From assembly GCF_024679245.1 (NCBI RefSeq), contig NC_090186.1, positions 42,068,569 through 42,132,568 of the forward strand: a stretch of 64,000 bases of DNA, in the 5' to 3' direction. The stretch is from Pseudorasbora parva. Its lineage: Eukaryota > Chordata > Actinopteri > Cypriniformes > Gobionidae. Shown here piece by piece: positions 12,677-64,000 of this stretch. Both the position numbers and the translations under genes were made by a program. The notes below the pieces were generated by a model. It saw only the letters and a list, made by a program, of their open reading frames with translations. It made no database searches and was not told the origin of the DNA. Positions within the stretch are counted from its first letter, which is position 1. Each line of letters opens with the position of its first letter.

Positions 12677-13418
12677 AATGCACCAACCGCTCTGGTCTAA
12701 ATTTAGACTGCGGATCATATGCGCGAGTCGGCGCAGACAACAAACTTATCGGAACCATTTGAACTCTGCACAGAATCAATGCAGCATTTCAAGGCGATAT
12801 GGAGCAGATTATGATGATAAACGGTTAGAGGAAACTGGCTTTACCAAACAGAATACAGAAAGGCTCTTGTCAAACTGTATATTAGCGAAACGCTATTGGC
12901 TGTTTCAAAAATGGGAGGAGTTGCTAACAGCTGGAGCCGTTTCAGGGGAAATTACGTCAAGGCACTTCAGCGAGCCTTTAAAAAATGTAAGTTACATTTT
13001 TTTTTACATAGTAGAAAAACATACTTTTTCAGTGTTTGAGGCTTAACCCTATAAAGCCCACTGGATCAGATTTGATACGTGCATTTCTAAGACTTCTAAA
13101 TGATCAACATGATCAAAACTTTGTTGAAAAACCTGTTGCACACAATCTGCCCCATGTCGTCTGATTTATATAGTTTTTATTTATTTTTAATAAATTTGTG
13201 AAATCTTTTAGGATTTTTATAGTAAATTTGAGTAAAGCAAATAATTAAACTTATATGTGAGTATCAAAGAATACACTTACTGGAATGAAGCAACAAATTC
13301 TTTAGAAAAATCTTGAGTGACAAATATGAGCCATCATAATTTTGAGAAAGGTTTATTTATTGATCTCTCAATCATCAATGCATTGCATTGCATTATATGT
13401 TTAAAACTATTTGGATAT
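12677..13418. other. Unassigned intergenic sequence
   Basis: No recognisable gene. AACCCTATAAAGCCCACTGG near 13045 may belong to a dispersed repeat. Confidence 0.35.
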
Positions 13419-13530
13419 TTGATCATAAAACTAAGCATTTAAATATCATACTTAAATATATTATTGGCAGATATAGTGTGAAGACTGATATTTATATGCA
13501 TTTTATGTTAGTAGTCTGTTATAAAGATCT
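13419..13530. repeat. Dispersed repeat, copy 3 of 3
   Basis: Starts with GATCATAAAACTAAGCATTT as at 1083, then a diverged AGATATAGTGTGAAGACTGA segment and TAGTAGTCTGTTATAAAGAT as at 500. Confidence 0.6.
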
Positions 13531-13753
13531 TAATGATTTACATCAGAATATCATCTTACTGCTCAAAATGACAATATATACAAAACATCTAATGCAGTAA
13601 ATTGATTAGTTTTAAAGGTGTTACCCTCCTCCAGAATGAGCTTCATATTCTCACTGTATCATACTATATGAAGCATTAAAAGCCTGATGTATCAAATATG
13701 AAAAAATATGGTCACACTTTAGATTATGGCCCAATTCTCACTATTAACTAATG

Positions 13754-14060
13754 GGGTCCTATAATGCCCCTTTTGACAATATATAAAATAAGTCTCTGAC
13801 AAGTGTGTATGTGAAGCTCAAAATATCCTTAATATAAAATTATAAAATTGTCACTTTTTGAGTGCGAGCAAAAACATGCTTTTGTGCATGTCCCTTTAAA
13901 GGCAAATGAGCTGCTGCTCCCACTCCCCTTTCAGGAAGAGGGCGGAGCTTCAAGAGCTCATGTTAGCAGCTCCGAATACCTCACGCACACACACACTGAA
14001 AATGTCAGAAACTGTTCAGCCTTTTATGATCAAAACGGAGTCGGACAATGATGAAGAGAT
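13754..14060 (+). repeat. Dispersed fish repeat fragment
   Basis: The order of motifs TAATGCCCCTTTTGACAA, GTGCATGTCCCTTTAAAGGC and GAAGAGGGCGGAGCTTCAAG matches a common nonautonomous DNA repeat of cyprinid genomes (recognition from memory). The right end was not found. Confidence 0.5.
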
Positions 14061-14800
14061 CTAAGAAGAAGAGACAACATGTAGAATGGGACAGGACGTT
14101 TCTGAATGGATATTGATGAATTTATGAATTAGCTATCTTCAAGTCGTTGATTAGCGTATTCTGTCATAATAATCTATAAATGGCTGGTGTGGGAACTGTT
14201 GTAAGACACACAAAGGCAAAGAATATCTGCTGATGAAGAGAGAACCGGTATAGTTTAGTTTAATTACGGTTATAACTCATATTGTCATCTTGCTTTATGA
14301 CATGCTATTGAATTTGTGTTTGTATTGTATTACAATAAACTCTTCCTCTTCTCTTCTGTGTTGTGTTTACCCTAAACAAGTGTTACCAAAAATGCATATG
14401 CAAACTTTTTTCTTTTTGTTATATTTTGTCTAATGGTTCAATAAAACCTTTTCTATTTCTCACTATCCAGAAGAGCTGGACTCTGAGATGATCAGGCTCT
14501 CTGTTACTGTACAGCTGCAGCGGTCGCCTGCTCTCTGCCAGAATCGGTCTAAAAAGGATTGATCCGCTGCTGGACGCTCGTGGCACGAGATCAGAGAAGT
14601 GTGGCGTTCCTGTGCCAGCGCCGTGGACGTCTCAGGATCTCTCTGAGACACACGAGCAAACACACAAAGAAACACAAACAATTCCAATTCAGTGTGAAAT
14701 CAATACTGACTCTACTTATGTAATAGAAAACATTCATGTTGTCACTGTTTTAGGCTGATGTTGTGGTCACACAGCCTTATGCAGATAGTTAACACAGTAA
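14061..14800. other. Unassigned intergenic sequence
   Basis: No gene or bounded repeat recognised. Confidence 0.35.
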
Positions 14801-14804
14801 TTAA

Positions 14805-15220
14805 AGGGATAGTAGAAAATAGTTGCGTTTGTGTAAGAAAAGTATCCATTTTTAAAACAAATGCTTACGCTCATCTGACATCACGCACGCATCTTAAATT
14901 CAGAGAAACCACTTTCAACACTTTTCCACAGATGGCGATCGGCCAGAATTTACTTTAAAACGTTTTAAATATGGATATTTTTCAAAAACAAACACATCAA
15001 TACACTTCAGAAGGCCTTTATTAACCCTCCAGAGCCGTGTGGAGCAGTTATATGATGGATAGATGCACTTTTATGGACTGCCATTATAAAGCTGGGATTT
15101 AGCCAGACTTATAATATAACTCTAATTGTATTCGTCTAAAAGAAGAATGTTATATACACTTAGATGACTTGAGGGTGAGTAAATCATGGGCTAATTTTCA
15201 TTTGTGGCTGAACTATACCT
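14805..15220. mobile_element. MITE flanked by TTAA, ends AAAGGGATAGT
   Basis: TTAA at 14801-14804 and 15221-15224 bracket inverted ends AGGGATAGT and ACTATACCT. GACTTGAGGGTGAGTAAATC near the right end is shared with the hairpin element at 62456-62769. No coding capacity. Confidence 0.7.
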
Positions 15221-15388
15221 TTAAACTGTAATTTTACAGCTTATCTTTAATTTAACTCATGAGGCTTAACTTCCTCAAATAGGTAGTTTGTATGATATTT
15301 CCATTTGGTGTGGAGATTCAAATTTGGTTCCTTACAAACAAAATGAAGAAATGCATGAACACAGACCACACCACAATATAAAGTTATT

Positions 15389-16534
15389 CTAAACATATTT
15401 AAGATTTAAAAGTCTTATGTCTCGAGCAGACACCCAAATCCTTTCCTCCGGACCGTAACCTTCCCAATCCACCAAATACTGGAATCCGCGTCCTCTCCGT
15501 CTCGAGTCCAAAATACGATGTACCGAATAAGATGGTTCCCCATCTACGAGCCGCGGCGGTGGGGGAACCGGAGCAGGCGGATAAAGATGTGAATGAAAAA
15601 CAGGTCTGATTTTAGAAACATGAAAGGCGGAATGAATTCTCGTGGTCGCAGGAGGAAGGTTAAGGTGGACTGTCACCGGACTACTAATGATCTTGGTATC
15701 AGTGAATGGGCTAATACATTTAGGAAGAAGCTTATTAGAAACGGAGCGGAGCGGAATGTTCTTAGTAGAAAGCCACACTTTTTGACCAATGACGTATATG
15801 GGTGGCTTAGACCGGCGGCAATCGGCTTTAGCCTTGGTACCGCCCCCACCCGGAGTAGAATCTCGCGGGCTCTAGTCCGCGAGTGGAGGAGACCTTGACT
15901 CCGAATTCCAGGCTCGGAAAAATTGGTGGTTGGTACCCTAAACTACATTTAAATGGAGAAAGGCCCGTAGATGACAGTGGTAATGAGTTATGAGTGTACT
16001 CAATCATAGAAAATTGTTGGCTTCAGGAAGAATGGTTCTTGGAAACCAGACATCGCAACACCCTCTCTAGATCCTTGTTGGCTCGCTTGGACTAACCATT
16101 GCTCTGGGGATGATAACCCGAAGACAAACTGACTGTGGCTCCTAATAATTGACAAAACTCCATCCAAAATTTGGACAAAAACTGAGGACCCCTGTCAGAA
16201 ATCGCGTCCATTGGGAGGCCATGTAACCGAAAGACGTGATCAATTACAGTAACTGCTGTCTCCTTGGCTGAAGGTAATTTGGATTAATTAAATGTGCCAC
16301 CTTCGAGAACCGGTCCACCATGGTCAAAACAAACATCATAACCTTAGAGGGTGGGAGGGCGGTGACAAAATCTAGCACAATGTGGGACCAGGGTCTCGAA
16401 GGGACTGACAGCGGTTGGAGTAACCCATCTGGAGGTCGGTTAGACGTCTTACCAACAGCACAAACCGAGCAAGCCAAAACAAAATCATGGACATTGCGAG
16501 CCATTAATGGCCACCAAAACCATTCAAATTGTAT
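15389..16534 (-). pseudogene. Gypsy integrase with C-terminal chromodomain (broken)
   Basis: From the right, the minus strand gives [20 protein letters not shown] (zinc-binding region), then [20 protein letters not shown] and [14 protein letters not shown] (catalytic core, first Asp). Next, in another frame, come [15 protein letters not shown] and GYHPQSNG (second Asp region). Last is [18 protein letters not shown] with [20 protein letters not shown], a chromodomain. Several stops and frameshifts separate these parts between 15780 and 16260. Confidence 0.88.
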
Positions 16535-16803
16535 TGCAAAGTACTTTTGCTGATATTGAGGTGGGAAACGGGTAGAGTTAGGGACAGGTGTGGTGGTATG
16601 GGTCAGTTTAAGGGTAGGGTTAGGTGTAAGGGAAGTGCCAACTGTGTAATTACAAATGTAACTACAGAAATTAATTACAGACGTAATTACATACAGGTAT
16701 TTTTTAAAATGTAAGTACAATGTAAAAACATGTATGTACACAATAAGTGCATTGTATCAAATTATTAATTACAATGTTAGTACATAGTTGTTAAGGACAC
16801 CTA
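16535..16803. mobile_element. Unidentified insertion at the gypsy pol deletion
   Basis: About 270 bp of AT-rich sequence with repeated TGTAATTACA/GTAAGTACA motifs and GGTTAGGTGTAAGGG separates the RT and integrase fragments. It is unlike gypsy coding sequence and resembles dispersed short fish repeats. Exact termini and class unresolved. Confidence 0.5.
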
Positions 16804-17215
16804 ATTTAAACACGGTTTTCCCGCTTCCTGATGCGAACCAAATTATAGGCATTATGTAAATCCAATTTTGTGAAGATGGATGCTCCCTGCAACCTTTCAA
16901 AAGCTGAAGACATCAGCGGCAAAGAATACGTATTCTTTACAGTGATGTTGTTCAGCTCTCGGTAATCAATACAAGGGCACAGAGAACCATCCTTCTTGCC
17001 CACAAAAAAAGAACCCTGTCCCCGCTGGAGGAGAGGAAGGTTAAAATCCGGCTACTAGAGAATCAGAAATATATTTCTCCATGGCCTTCCTCTCAGGAAT
17101 GCAAAGAGAGTAAAGTTTGCTCTTAGGCGGAGATTTACCCGGCACTAGGTCTATAGCACAGTCATAGGGACGATGCGGAGGAAGAGAAGCAGCTCGAGAC
17201 TTACTGAACACTTCC
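16804..17215 (-). pseudogene. Gypsy reverse transcriptase N-terminal fragment
   Basis: The minus strand reads [20 protein letters not shown], then an in-frame stop, then [20 protein letters not shown] and [20 protein letters not shown]. These are the KKDGSLRxCIDYRxLN and F(S)KLDLxxAYxLxR motifs of gypsy RT, with the first catalytic Asp inside LDL. The YxDD motif and everything after it are lost. Confidence 0.88.
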
Positions 17216-17500
17216 TTCAGGTCCAGATACTATGCGGGCACGTTTGACAAATCTGTCGCCTTCTCCTGAAACACAGAAACAGAGACAGAAGAACTAGCAG
17301 AGACAAGACAAGATCCATTGCAGGACTCGTTTCACATGGACACCGAGTTGGAGCCGCAGTCCACACGGGGATTGTGTTTCACCAGCCAGGGGTGCCCCAA
17401 CACAATAGGTGCAACAGGTGAGTGCATGAGGAGGAAGGAGATGGTCTCAGTATGATTGCCAGAGGTGATAAGGGTTATGGGTCCAGTGGACCCATCATTT
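17216..17500 (-). pseudogene. Gypsy protease-region fragment
   Basis: Contains LLMHSPVAPIVLGHPWLVKH followed by NPRVD. This is the conserved stretch between the aspartic protease and the reverse transcriptase of fish gypsy polyproteins. The protease catalytic triad itself is not clear. Confidence 0.7.
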
Positions 17501-18022
17501 ACACTCAGCCGCCAGCGTGCGAAAATCAATCGTGTAGTCGGCCACTGAGGAGCTTCCCTGTTTAAGGTCGTTGAGTCTTCTGGCCTCTTCCTTGCCCGCT
17601 ACCTTCCGGTCGAACACCCTCTTCATCTCGGCGGCTAGTGCATTAAACGAGGTACAGCATGGACACATTCTTGGTTCTCCCACACCGCCGTTCCCCACAG
17701 AGCTGCTTTACCCTTCAGTAAAGTCAGAACAAATGCCACCTTGGCCTCTTCAGTTTTGAACGTCATGGGCTGTAGTGAAAAAGTCATAGAACATTTAGTG
17801 AGAAACGCTCTACAAAAATCTGGCTCACCAGCATAACTCTCTGAAACAGGTTGGCATGGCTCCGGGTGATAACTCCTTTCGGGTGCGATGGGGGAAACGG
17901 CCAGTTTGGGAGGCACAGTGGGCGGCACAGCTCAGGAATCCACATCCGGTGGAAGAGATGCTCTCCTGTTGCTGATCCATCCTGGCAATACTATGCTCCA
18001 AAATCCTTGAACTATGTTGCAC
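17495..18022 (-). pseudogene. Gypsy gag fragment
   Basis: Three minus-strand frames join into a gag-like series: SRILEHSIARMDQQQESIS, then CQPVSESYAGEPDFCRAFLT, FKTEEAKVAFVLTLLKGKAA, and RLNDLKQGSSSVADYTIDFR. These match the capsid-like Retrotrans_gag domain of fish gypsy elements. No CCHC knuckle was found, and frameshifts occur near 17640 and 17830. Confidence 0.82.
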
Positions 18023-18052
18023 TTGCTGCTTCCATAGTTGGTTAGATCATTC

Positions 18053-18494
18053 TGTAATGATAAACAGGACGGAAGCAAATGCAATGCAAAAAGCAATATT
18101 TATTGAACAGATACTCAAGAGTAATGAAAGATTGTTGCACAAATGCTTCTGCACAAAGGCAGTAGATCAGGAACACAGACAGCAGGAGATCGTTCTGCAG
18201 GGACTGAGATGGGAATCCTGAAGACAGCATGATGGTGAAGGTGAGTCCGTGGTGAGATCGACGAATGAAGAGTCCAGAGTCCTGTACACAAGGAACACGA
18301 GGAACAGGGGAACAGGCACTCGACACGGGAGACTCAAACAACGACCTGACAACATGGAGAGGGAGAGAAGGTATTAAGTAGGCTGGTGATGATGAAGTGC
18401 AGTTGCCACTGATCAGGATAATGAGCGACCACGCCCGCCAAAACAAATAACGTAATGAGACACACCCACACAACATACACCTACACCACACACA
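18053..18494 (-). mobile_element. LTR of the gypsy element (5' LTR)
   Basis: The 442-bp block starts TGTAATGATA and ends CACACA on the plus strand (TG...CA). It directly adjoins the gag side. On the minus strand it contains AATAAATATTGC near its end, a likely polyadenylation signal, and ends in CATTACA. The boundary at the right is approximate. Confidence 0.65.
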
Positions 18495-19020
18495 TAAGAC
18501 TAGAATGAAACAGCGGATTTACCAACCATAACTGTTTGTGTATAATATGCTAAAACAATAGATAGTGTTAAAAAACAGTCAGTACTGTGTGACTTTGTGT
18601 TTGATTAATGTTATTCTCTCCACCTGTGGTTCCTGTGCTGTGTGACCGTGAGGAGAACTGTCTTCGGGACACTGCTGATGTATCCTCATGTGTCCATTAA
18701 GCAGGAGCGTCGGTCTCTGGTTTATTATCAGGATGTGAGACTCACAGGCTGCATGTGAACTGTCCTCATTCCCTGGAGGTCACCTCTCACACACCTCTGC
18801 ATGTGTATATACTTTATAATTGTATTGCAGTGGAGAATGAAAATGTTCCATTATCATGAACTTGACCAGCATTTAATTAAACACAGCAAGCAATTATAGT
18901 TCAACAATGAATCAGGCTAATTAAGGCAAATGTTGGCGTTATTAAAGCTGGTTAATAGGACTGGATTATGTCCACTGCACAGGACTAGTACAGGAAAGGA
19001 CAGCAGACATGGGACAAAGA
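18495..19020. other. Unassigned intergenic sequence
   Basis: No gene or bounded repeat recognised. Confidence 0.35.
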
Positions 19021-20226
19021 GTAAGTGAGTGAGTGAGTGAGTGAGTGTGTAAGTGAGTCAGTGAGTGAGTGAGTGAATGAGTCATTTGAGTGAGTGTGTG
19101 AGTCAGTGAGTGAGTGAGTGAGTCAGTCAGTGAGTGAGTCAGTCAGTGAGTGAGTGAGTCAGTCATTGAGTGAGTGTGAGTTTGTCAGTCAGTGAGTGAG
19201 TGAGTGAGTGAGTGAGTGAGTGAGTCAGTCAGTGAGTGAGTCAGTGAGCGAGTCAGTGAGTGAGTGAGTGAGTCAGTCAGTCAGTCAGTCAGTGAGTCAG
19301 TCAGTCAGTGAGTCAGTGATTGAGTCAGTCAGTGATTGAGTCTGTCAGTGAGTGAGTGAGTTGGTGAGTGAGTCAGTGAGTGTGTGAGTGAGTTGGTGAG
19401 TCAGTGAGTGAGTGTGTGAGTGAGTGTGTGAGTGAGTCAGTGAGTGAGTGAGTTGGTGTGTGAGTGAGTGAGTCAGTGAGTGAGTGAAAGTCAGTGAGTA
19501 AGTGAGTAAGAGTGAGTGATTCAGTGAGTGAGTGATTCAGTGAGTGAGTGAGTGAGTCAGTGAGTATGAGTGAGTGATTCAGTGAGTGAGTGATTCAGTG
19601 AGTGAGTGAGTCAGTGAGTAAGAGTGAGTGATTCAGTAAGTGTGTGATTCAGTGAGTGAGTCAGTGAGTGAGAGTCAGCGAGTAAGAGTGAGTGATTCAG
19701 TGAGTGAGAGTCAGCGAGTAAGAGTGAGTGATTCAGTGAGTGTGTGATTCAGTGAGTGAGTCAGTGAGTAAGAGTGAGTGAGTAAGAGTGAGTGAGAGTC
19801 AGCGAGTAAGAGTGAGGGAGAGTCAGCGAGTAAGAGTGAGTGATTCAGTGAGTGATAGTCAGCGAGTAAGAGTGAGTGAGAGTCAGCGAGTAAGAGTGAG
19901 TGATTCAGTGAGTGAGAGTCAGTGAGTAAGAATGAGTGATTCAGTGAGTGAGTGATTCAGTGAGTAAGAATGAGTAATTCAGTGAGTGAGTGATTCAGTG
20001 AGTGAGAGTCAGCGAGTAAGAGTGAGTGAGAGTCAGTGAGTAAGAATGAGTGATTCAGTGAGTGAGTGATTCAGTGAGTGAGAGTCAGCGAGTAAGAGTG
20101 AGTGAGAGTCAGCAAGTAAGAGTGAGTGATTCAGTGAGTGAGAGTCAGTGAGTAAGAATGAGTGATTCAGTGAGTGAGTGATTCAGTGAGTGAGAGTCAG
20201 TGAGTGATAGACAGCGAGTGAGTGAC
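19021..20226. repeat. Compound GTGA/GTCA tandem array (1.2 kb)
   Basis: Built from tetramers GTGA and GTCA. Toward the right it becomes a higher-order unit of about 40 bp containing AGTGATTCAGTGAGTGAGAG and TCAGCGAGTAAGAGTGAG. It ends about 970 bp upstream of the slc24a4 start codon. Confidence 0.95.
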
Positions 20227-20780
20227 ATGATCCTTCAGAAATCATTCTAATATGATGATCTACTGCTTTGGAAACATTTCTGATTGTTATCAATGTTGAA
20301 AACAGTTGTGCTGCTTCATATCTTTATGGAAACGGTGATATTTTTTTCCCATGATTTTATAGAAAGTTATAAGAACAGTTTTAAAAAGGACAAAAAATTA
20401 ATCTTTCATAAAATTAAATTTGTTGCGACTTTAGGTCAATTTAATGCATCCTTGCTGAATAAAAGTAGGCTATTAATTTCTTTAAAAAAAAATCTCAGTT
20501 GGACCGGAAGTGATATTTTATAGGCACATTTTTAGAATTTAAAATTACTTAAATTATGTTTGGGTTTACTATTCTTTTAGTGAATTATATGTTCTTTTGG
20601 AACTATTTCTTTAGGAAACATTCGGAATAAACAGCTTTGTAGAACTTTGTAATCAGAGATACTACTTTAATATGAATAATAATTTACACATGGTATAAAT
20701 TACAACACACACACATTGTTTGGACAAGCTTTAATGAAAGTGTGTATGCACTTGACAACATGACAGTGTTAAACGCCTTT
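20227..20780. other. AT-rich 5' flank
   Basis: No gene seen. TATAAA occurs at 20694-20699, but there is no basis for assigning it as the core promoter. Confidence 0.35.
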
Positions 20781-21200
20781 ACTCTCGTTAGGAGCCGTGA
20801 CGCGTCGGATCCCCGCGAATGCACCGGATCGCACAGCGTCACGTGTCTCGGGTGGACACCGGAGGAGCGCAAAGTTCCCGACGTTCCAGACGGGAAGAGC
20901 GGGAATGCTTTCACAGCCAGAGCGACTGAAGGACATCACCTGAGACCGATGGTATTTCCACACGCGCGCTTCACGGCAGACGCACGCGGCGCTGCAGGAT
21001 GCACGCATGCAGGAATTTAACGTTTCCAGCGTTGTTGCAATGCGGCGGGGTGGAATCTGATGAGAGCAGGGATCTGGGACAGTGAAGGCTGGGATTTTGC
21101 GCTGCTGTATCTGGATCCAGACCTCTGATCGCGCTCTCTCCGGTTGCGCATTACCCGCAGCGGTGCGATCCGTCCGTCAGTGCTCGCTGAAGCCCCAACG

Positions 21201-62390
<41,190 letters not shown>

Positions 62391-62455
62391 GTAGATCAGA
62401 TCTATACAGCTGGTGGCGGATCAATAAAACTGCGGCAGGATGAATGCAGATTTAA

Positions 62456-62769
62456 AGGGATAGTTCACTTTAAAATGAAAATTCGGTCATTCTTTACTCA
62501 CCCTCAAGTTGTTTCAAACCTGTATGAATTTCTTTCTTCAGCTGAACACAAGGGAAGATATTTTGAAGAATGTCAGTAACCAAACAGTTAACTGGAGCCA
62601 TTGACTTCCATATTATTTTTTTTCCTAATAAAGTTAACTGTTTGGTTTCTGACATTCTTCAAAATATCTTCCCTTGTGTTCAGCTGAAGAAAGAAACTCA
62701 TACAGGTTTGAAACAACTTGAGGGTGAGTAAAGAATGACCGAATTTTCATTTTAAAGTGAACTATCCCT
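62456..62769. mobile_element. Angel-like hairpin MITE
   Basis: The 314-bp unit is flanked by TTAA (62452-62455 and 62770-62773). It is an almost perfect palindrome: AGGGATAGTTCACTTTAAAA pairs with TTTTAAAGTGAACTATCCCT, and the arms continue to a centre near 62613. Sequence and structure match the zebrafish Angel family as I remember it. Confidence 0.88.
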
Positions 62770-63029
62770 TTAACATGAAAAGCCGAATGTTTTAGCTTCA
62801 CATAGTGCAGTGCAGGATCAGATCAAAACACATTTCCTGTTCCTGTGTCACTATCAATCACATAAACTGCATCTCAGTGCCATCTGTCCTGTGTATTAGT
62901 GGATCTCAAATCAGAGAACGACTTACACACAGTCCCTTGCACTCCGAAAGAGATGAGTTTCTGATGGTTGTCTTTTCACTCTTTTGAAAAATATTGAAGA
63001 TCATACGTCAATGTTTGTATGTATCTCGA

Positions 63030-63760
63030 AGTTAAAGGTTAGGTGCCCTCTCTCACACACCCGGGGCAATGTGACGACAGACTGCAATGCAAGGGTTTTT
63101 TGCTAGTTTCAGTCTGACGCAGTTATCATTTTCACGTCCAGCGTTTCGTTGTTTAAATATCAAATGCACTGGCTCATCTGTTCCCCCATGGGCGTCTGGT
63201 CTAAACCAGGAGTGTTCAGGTGCATTGCTCGAGCGTTGCTATTTTTAGGAACTGAAAACGACTGACCATTGACCAATAAAAAACTGCTCTATAACGCTGT
63301 ATTTTTTTGTGCTATTTAAAGGGTGTGCTAGTAATATGAGCCTAAACAAGCAGGGACGTGCAACAGCACACACACATATTTTAAAATATTTAAATTACAA
63401 AGTAAAAGATTATCAATGTGTTCATAAATATAAAAATGCCTACATGTCATAATGGATAGTCATTGCATGTATCAGAATGACCTATTTGCAGTAAAGACGA
63501 GCAAGCAGACGTCATTGGACGAGCAGATCCGTTTCCTCTCGAGAGAAGCGTTCAGTCTTTCCACTCGCAAATCCTGCCATGTAAATAGCGAATCCGTCAT
63601 GGTGTGAGCCAAACTGGCTTTTAAAGAGAAAAGGAGATGAGACTCCGATTGGTTTATTGCACGTTATGCCCAAAAACACACCCATGACTCATTAAGAGAC
63701 GAGGGACTCCATTTTAGACCATGCATCTGGTACGCCGACCATTTTTCCCGTCGTTAAACT
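63030..63760 (-). repeat. Dispersed repeat, inverted partner of 25490-26250
   Basis: Carries the complements of the intron 1 copy: GTCTGGTCTAAACCAGGAGT, ATGCATGTATCAGAATGACC-like and AACACACCCATGACTCATTA segments. Confidence 0.75.
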
Positions 63761-64000
63761 AGCAAAAGTGGATTTGCACCCTAAAGCCGGGTGCACACGG
63801 TGTGATTTTGCCCACGATTTGGCCGTCTGAGACAAATTTTGTAAATCCTAAAAGATTCCTCTGATCCTAGGCTAAAATCTGAAGTCTTTGGTCATTAGTT
63901 TGACATGTTCACCGGCAGCCGATTAATGAGCGCTGCGATCAAATTTGACCTCAGAAGAAATTCTGGCAGTGTCAGAAGATTTGCCGCACAATCCTTCAGT

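Larger units (their letters stand above)
15389..18052 (-). mobile_element. Ty3/gypsy retrotransposon, decayed and internally deleted
   Basis: Read on the minus strand from 18052 downward the order is gag, protease-like region, reverse transcriptase, integrase, chromodomain, as in chromoviruses. The gene fragments are described in separate entries. The middle of pol (C-terminal RT, RNase H and the start of integrase) is missing, and unrelated sequence at about 16535-16803 occupies the break. All frames carry stops or frameshifts, so it is not autonomous. The 5' LTR is at 18053-18494. No matching 3' LTR was seen left of 15389. Confidence 0.9.
62391..64000 (+). other. slc24a4: slc24a4 intron 14 (incomplete)
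   Basis: Contains the hairpin MITE and the inverted dispersed repeat. From 63770 to the end (CCGGGTGCACACGGTGTGAT onward) it looks like the start of another repeat. No further exon seen. Confidence 0.75.

Noticed and set aside
14463..14687. 74-codon minus-strand ORF
   Set aside because: No recognisable domain, no splice-site or codon-pattern support.
20694..20699. TATAAA as the slc24a4 TATA box
   Set aside because: It lies about 500 bp upstream of the start codon in AT-rich sequence outside the CpG-rich region, where such strings occur by chance.
20684..21020. ORFs on both strands in the CpG-rich region
   Set aside because: Long frames are expected in GC-rich sequence; no family motif, and they overlap the slc24a4 promoter.
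62800..64000. A fifteenth slc24a4 exon
   Set aside because: No reading in the three plus frames resembles the expected GDMAVSN/GSNVFDI segment.

Overview
This window is eukaryotic, repeat-rich intron and intergenic DNA. It most likely comes from a ray-finned fish, probably a cyprinid. The reasons are the vertebrate gene structure with GT-AG introns and a CpG-rich first exon, the many fish-type nonautonomous DNA transposons, Tc1-like transposase relics, a tRNA-derived SINE, a Ty3/gypsy element, and very long microsatellites. Species identity is inference.

The only supported host gene is a plus-strand slc24a4-type gene, encoding a K+-dependent Na+/Ca2+ exchanger (NCKX4). Fourteen coding exons lie between 21201 and 62390 and join in a consistent reading frame (509 codons plus one base). 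They cover the signal-anchor region, an extracellular segment with two N-glycosylation sequons, the complete alpha-1 repeat, the cytosolic loop and the start of the alpha-2 repeat. The last roughly 110 residues must lie beyond position 64000. Introns 1 (7.4 kb) and 2 (20.5 kb) hold most of the repeats; exons 4 to 14 are clustered in the last 9 kb.

Layout: 1-20.7 kb is intergenic, with a foldback element, several MITEs, a Tc1 relic, a SINE, a 1.1-kb TTAA-flanked element, a hAT relic, a decayed gypsy element with one LTR (15.4-18.5 kb), and a 1.2-kb GTGA/GTCA array just upstream of the promoter. 20.78-21.4 kb is the CpG-rich promoter and exon 1. Intron 1 holds a nested inverted repeat (22.7-24.0 kb), a foldback element (27.5-28.2 kb) and a solo-LTR-like block. 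Intron 2 holds two hAT elements with perfect 8-bp target duplications, Tc1 relics, a 1.4-kb GTGTGT minisatellite, a 1.4-kb palindrome and a 1.5-kb CATT composite array. The 3' cluster has exon-adjacent microsatellites and several MITEs.

Points most worth a second look: the exon 11 splice acceptor appears to have moved six bases; a diverged 38-bp copy of exon 12 coding sequence sits in intron 12; a microsatellite abuts the exon 12 donor; and two large inverted-repeat structures have nested order. I saw no evidence of a new multigene system.
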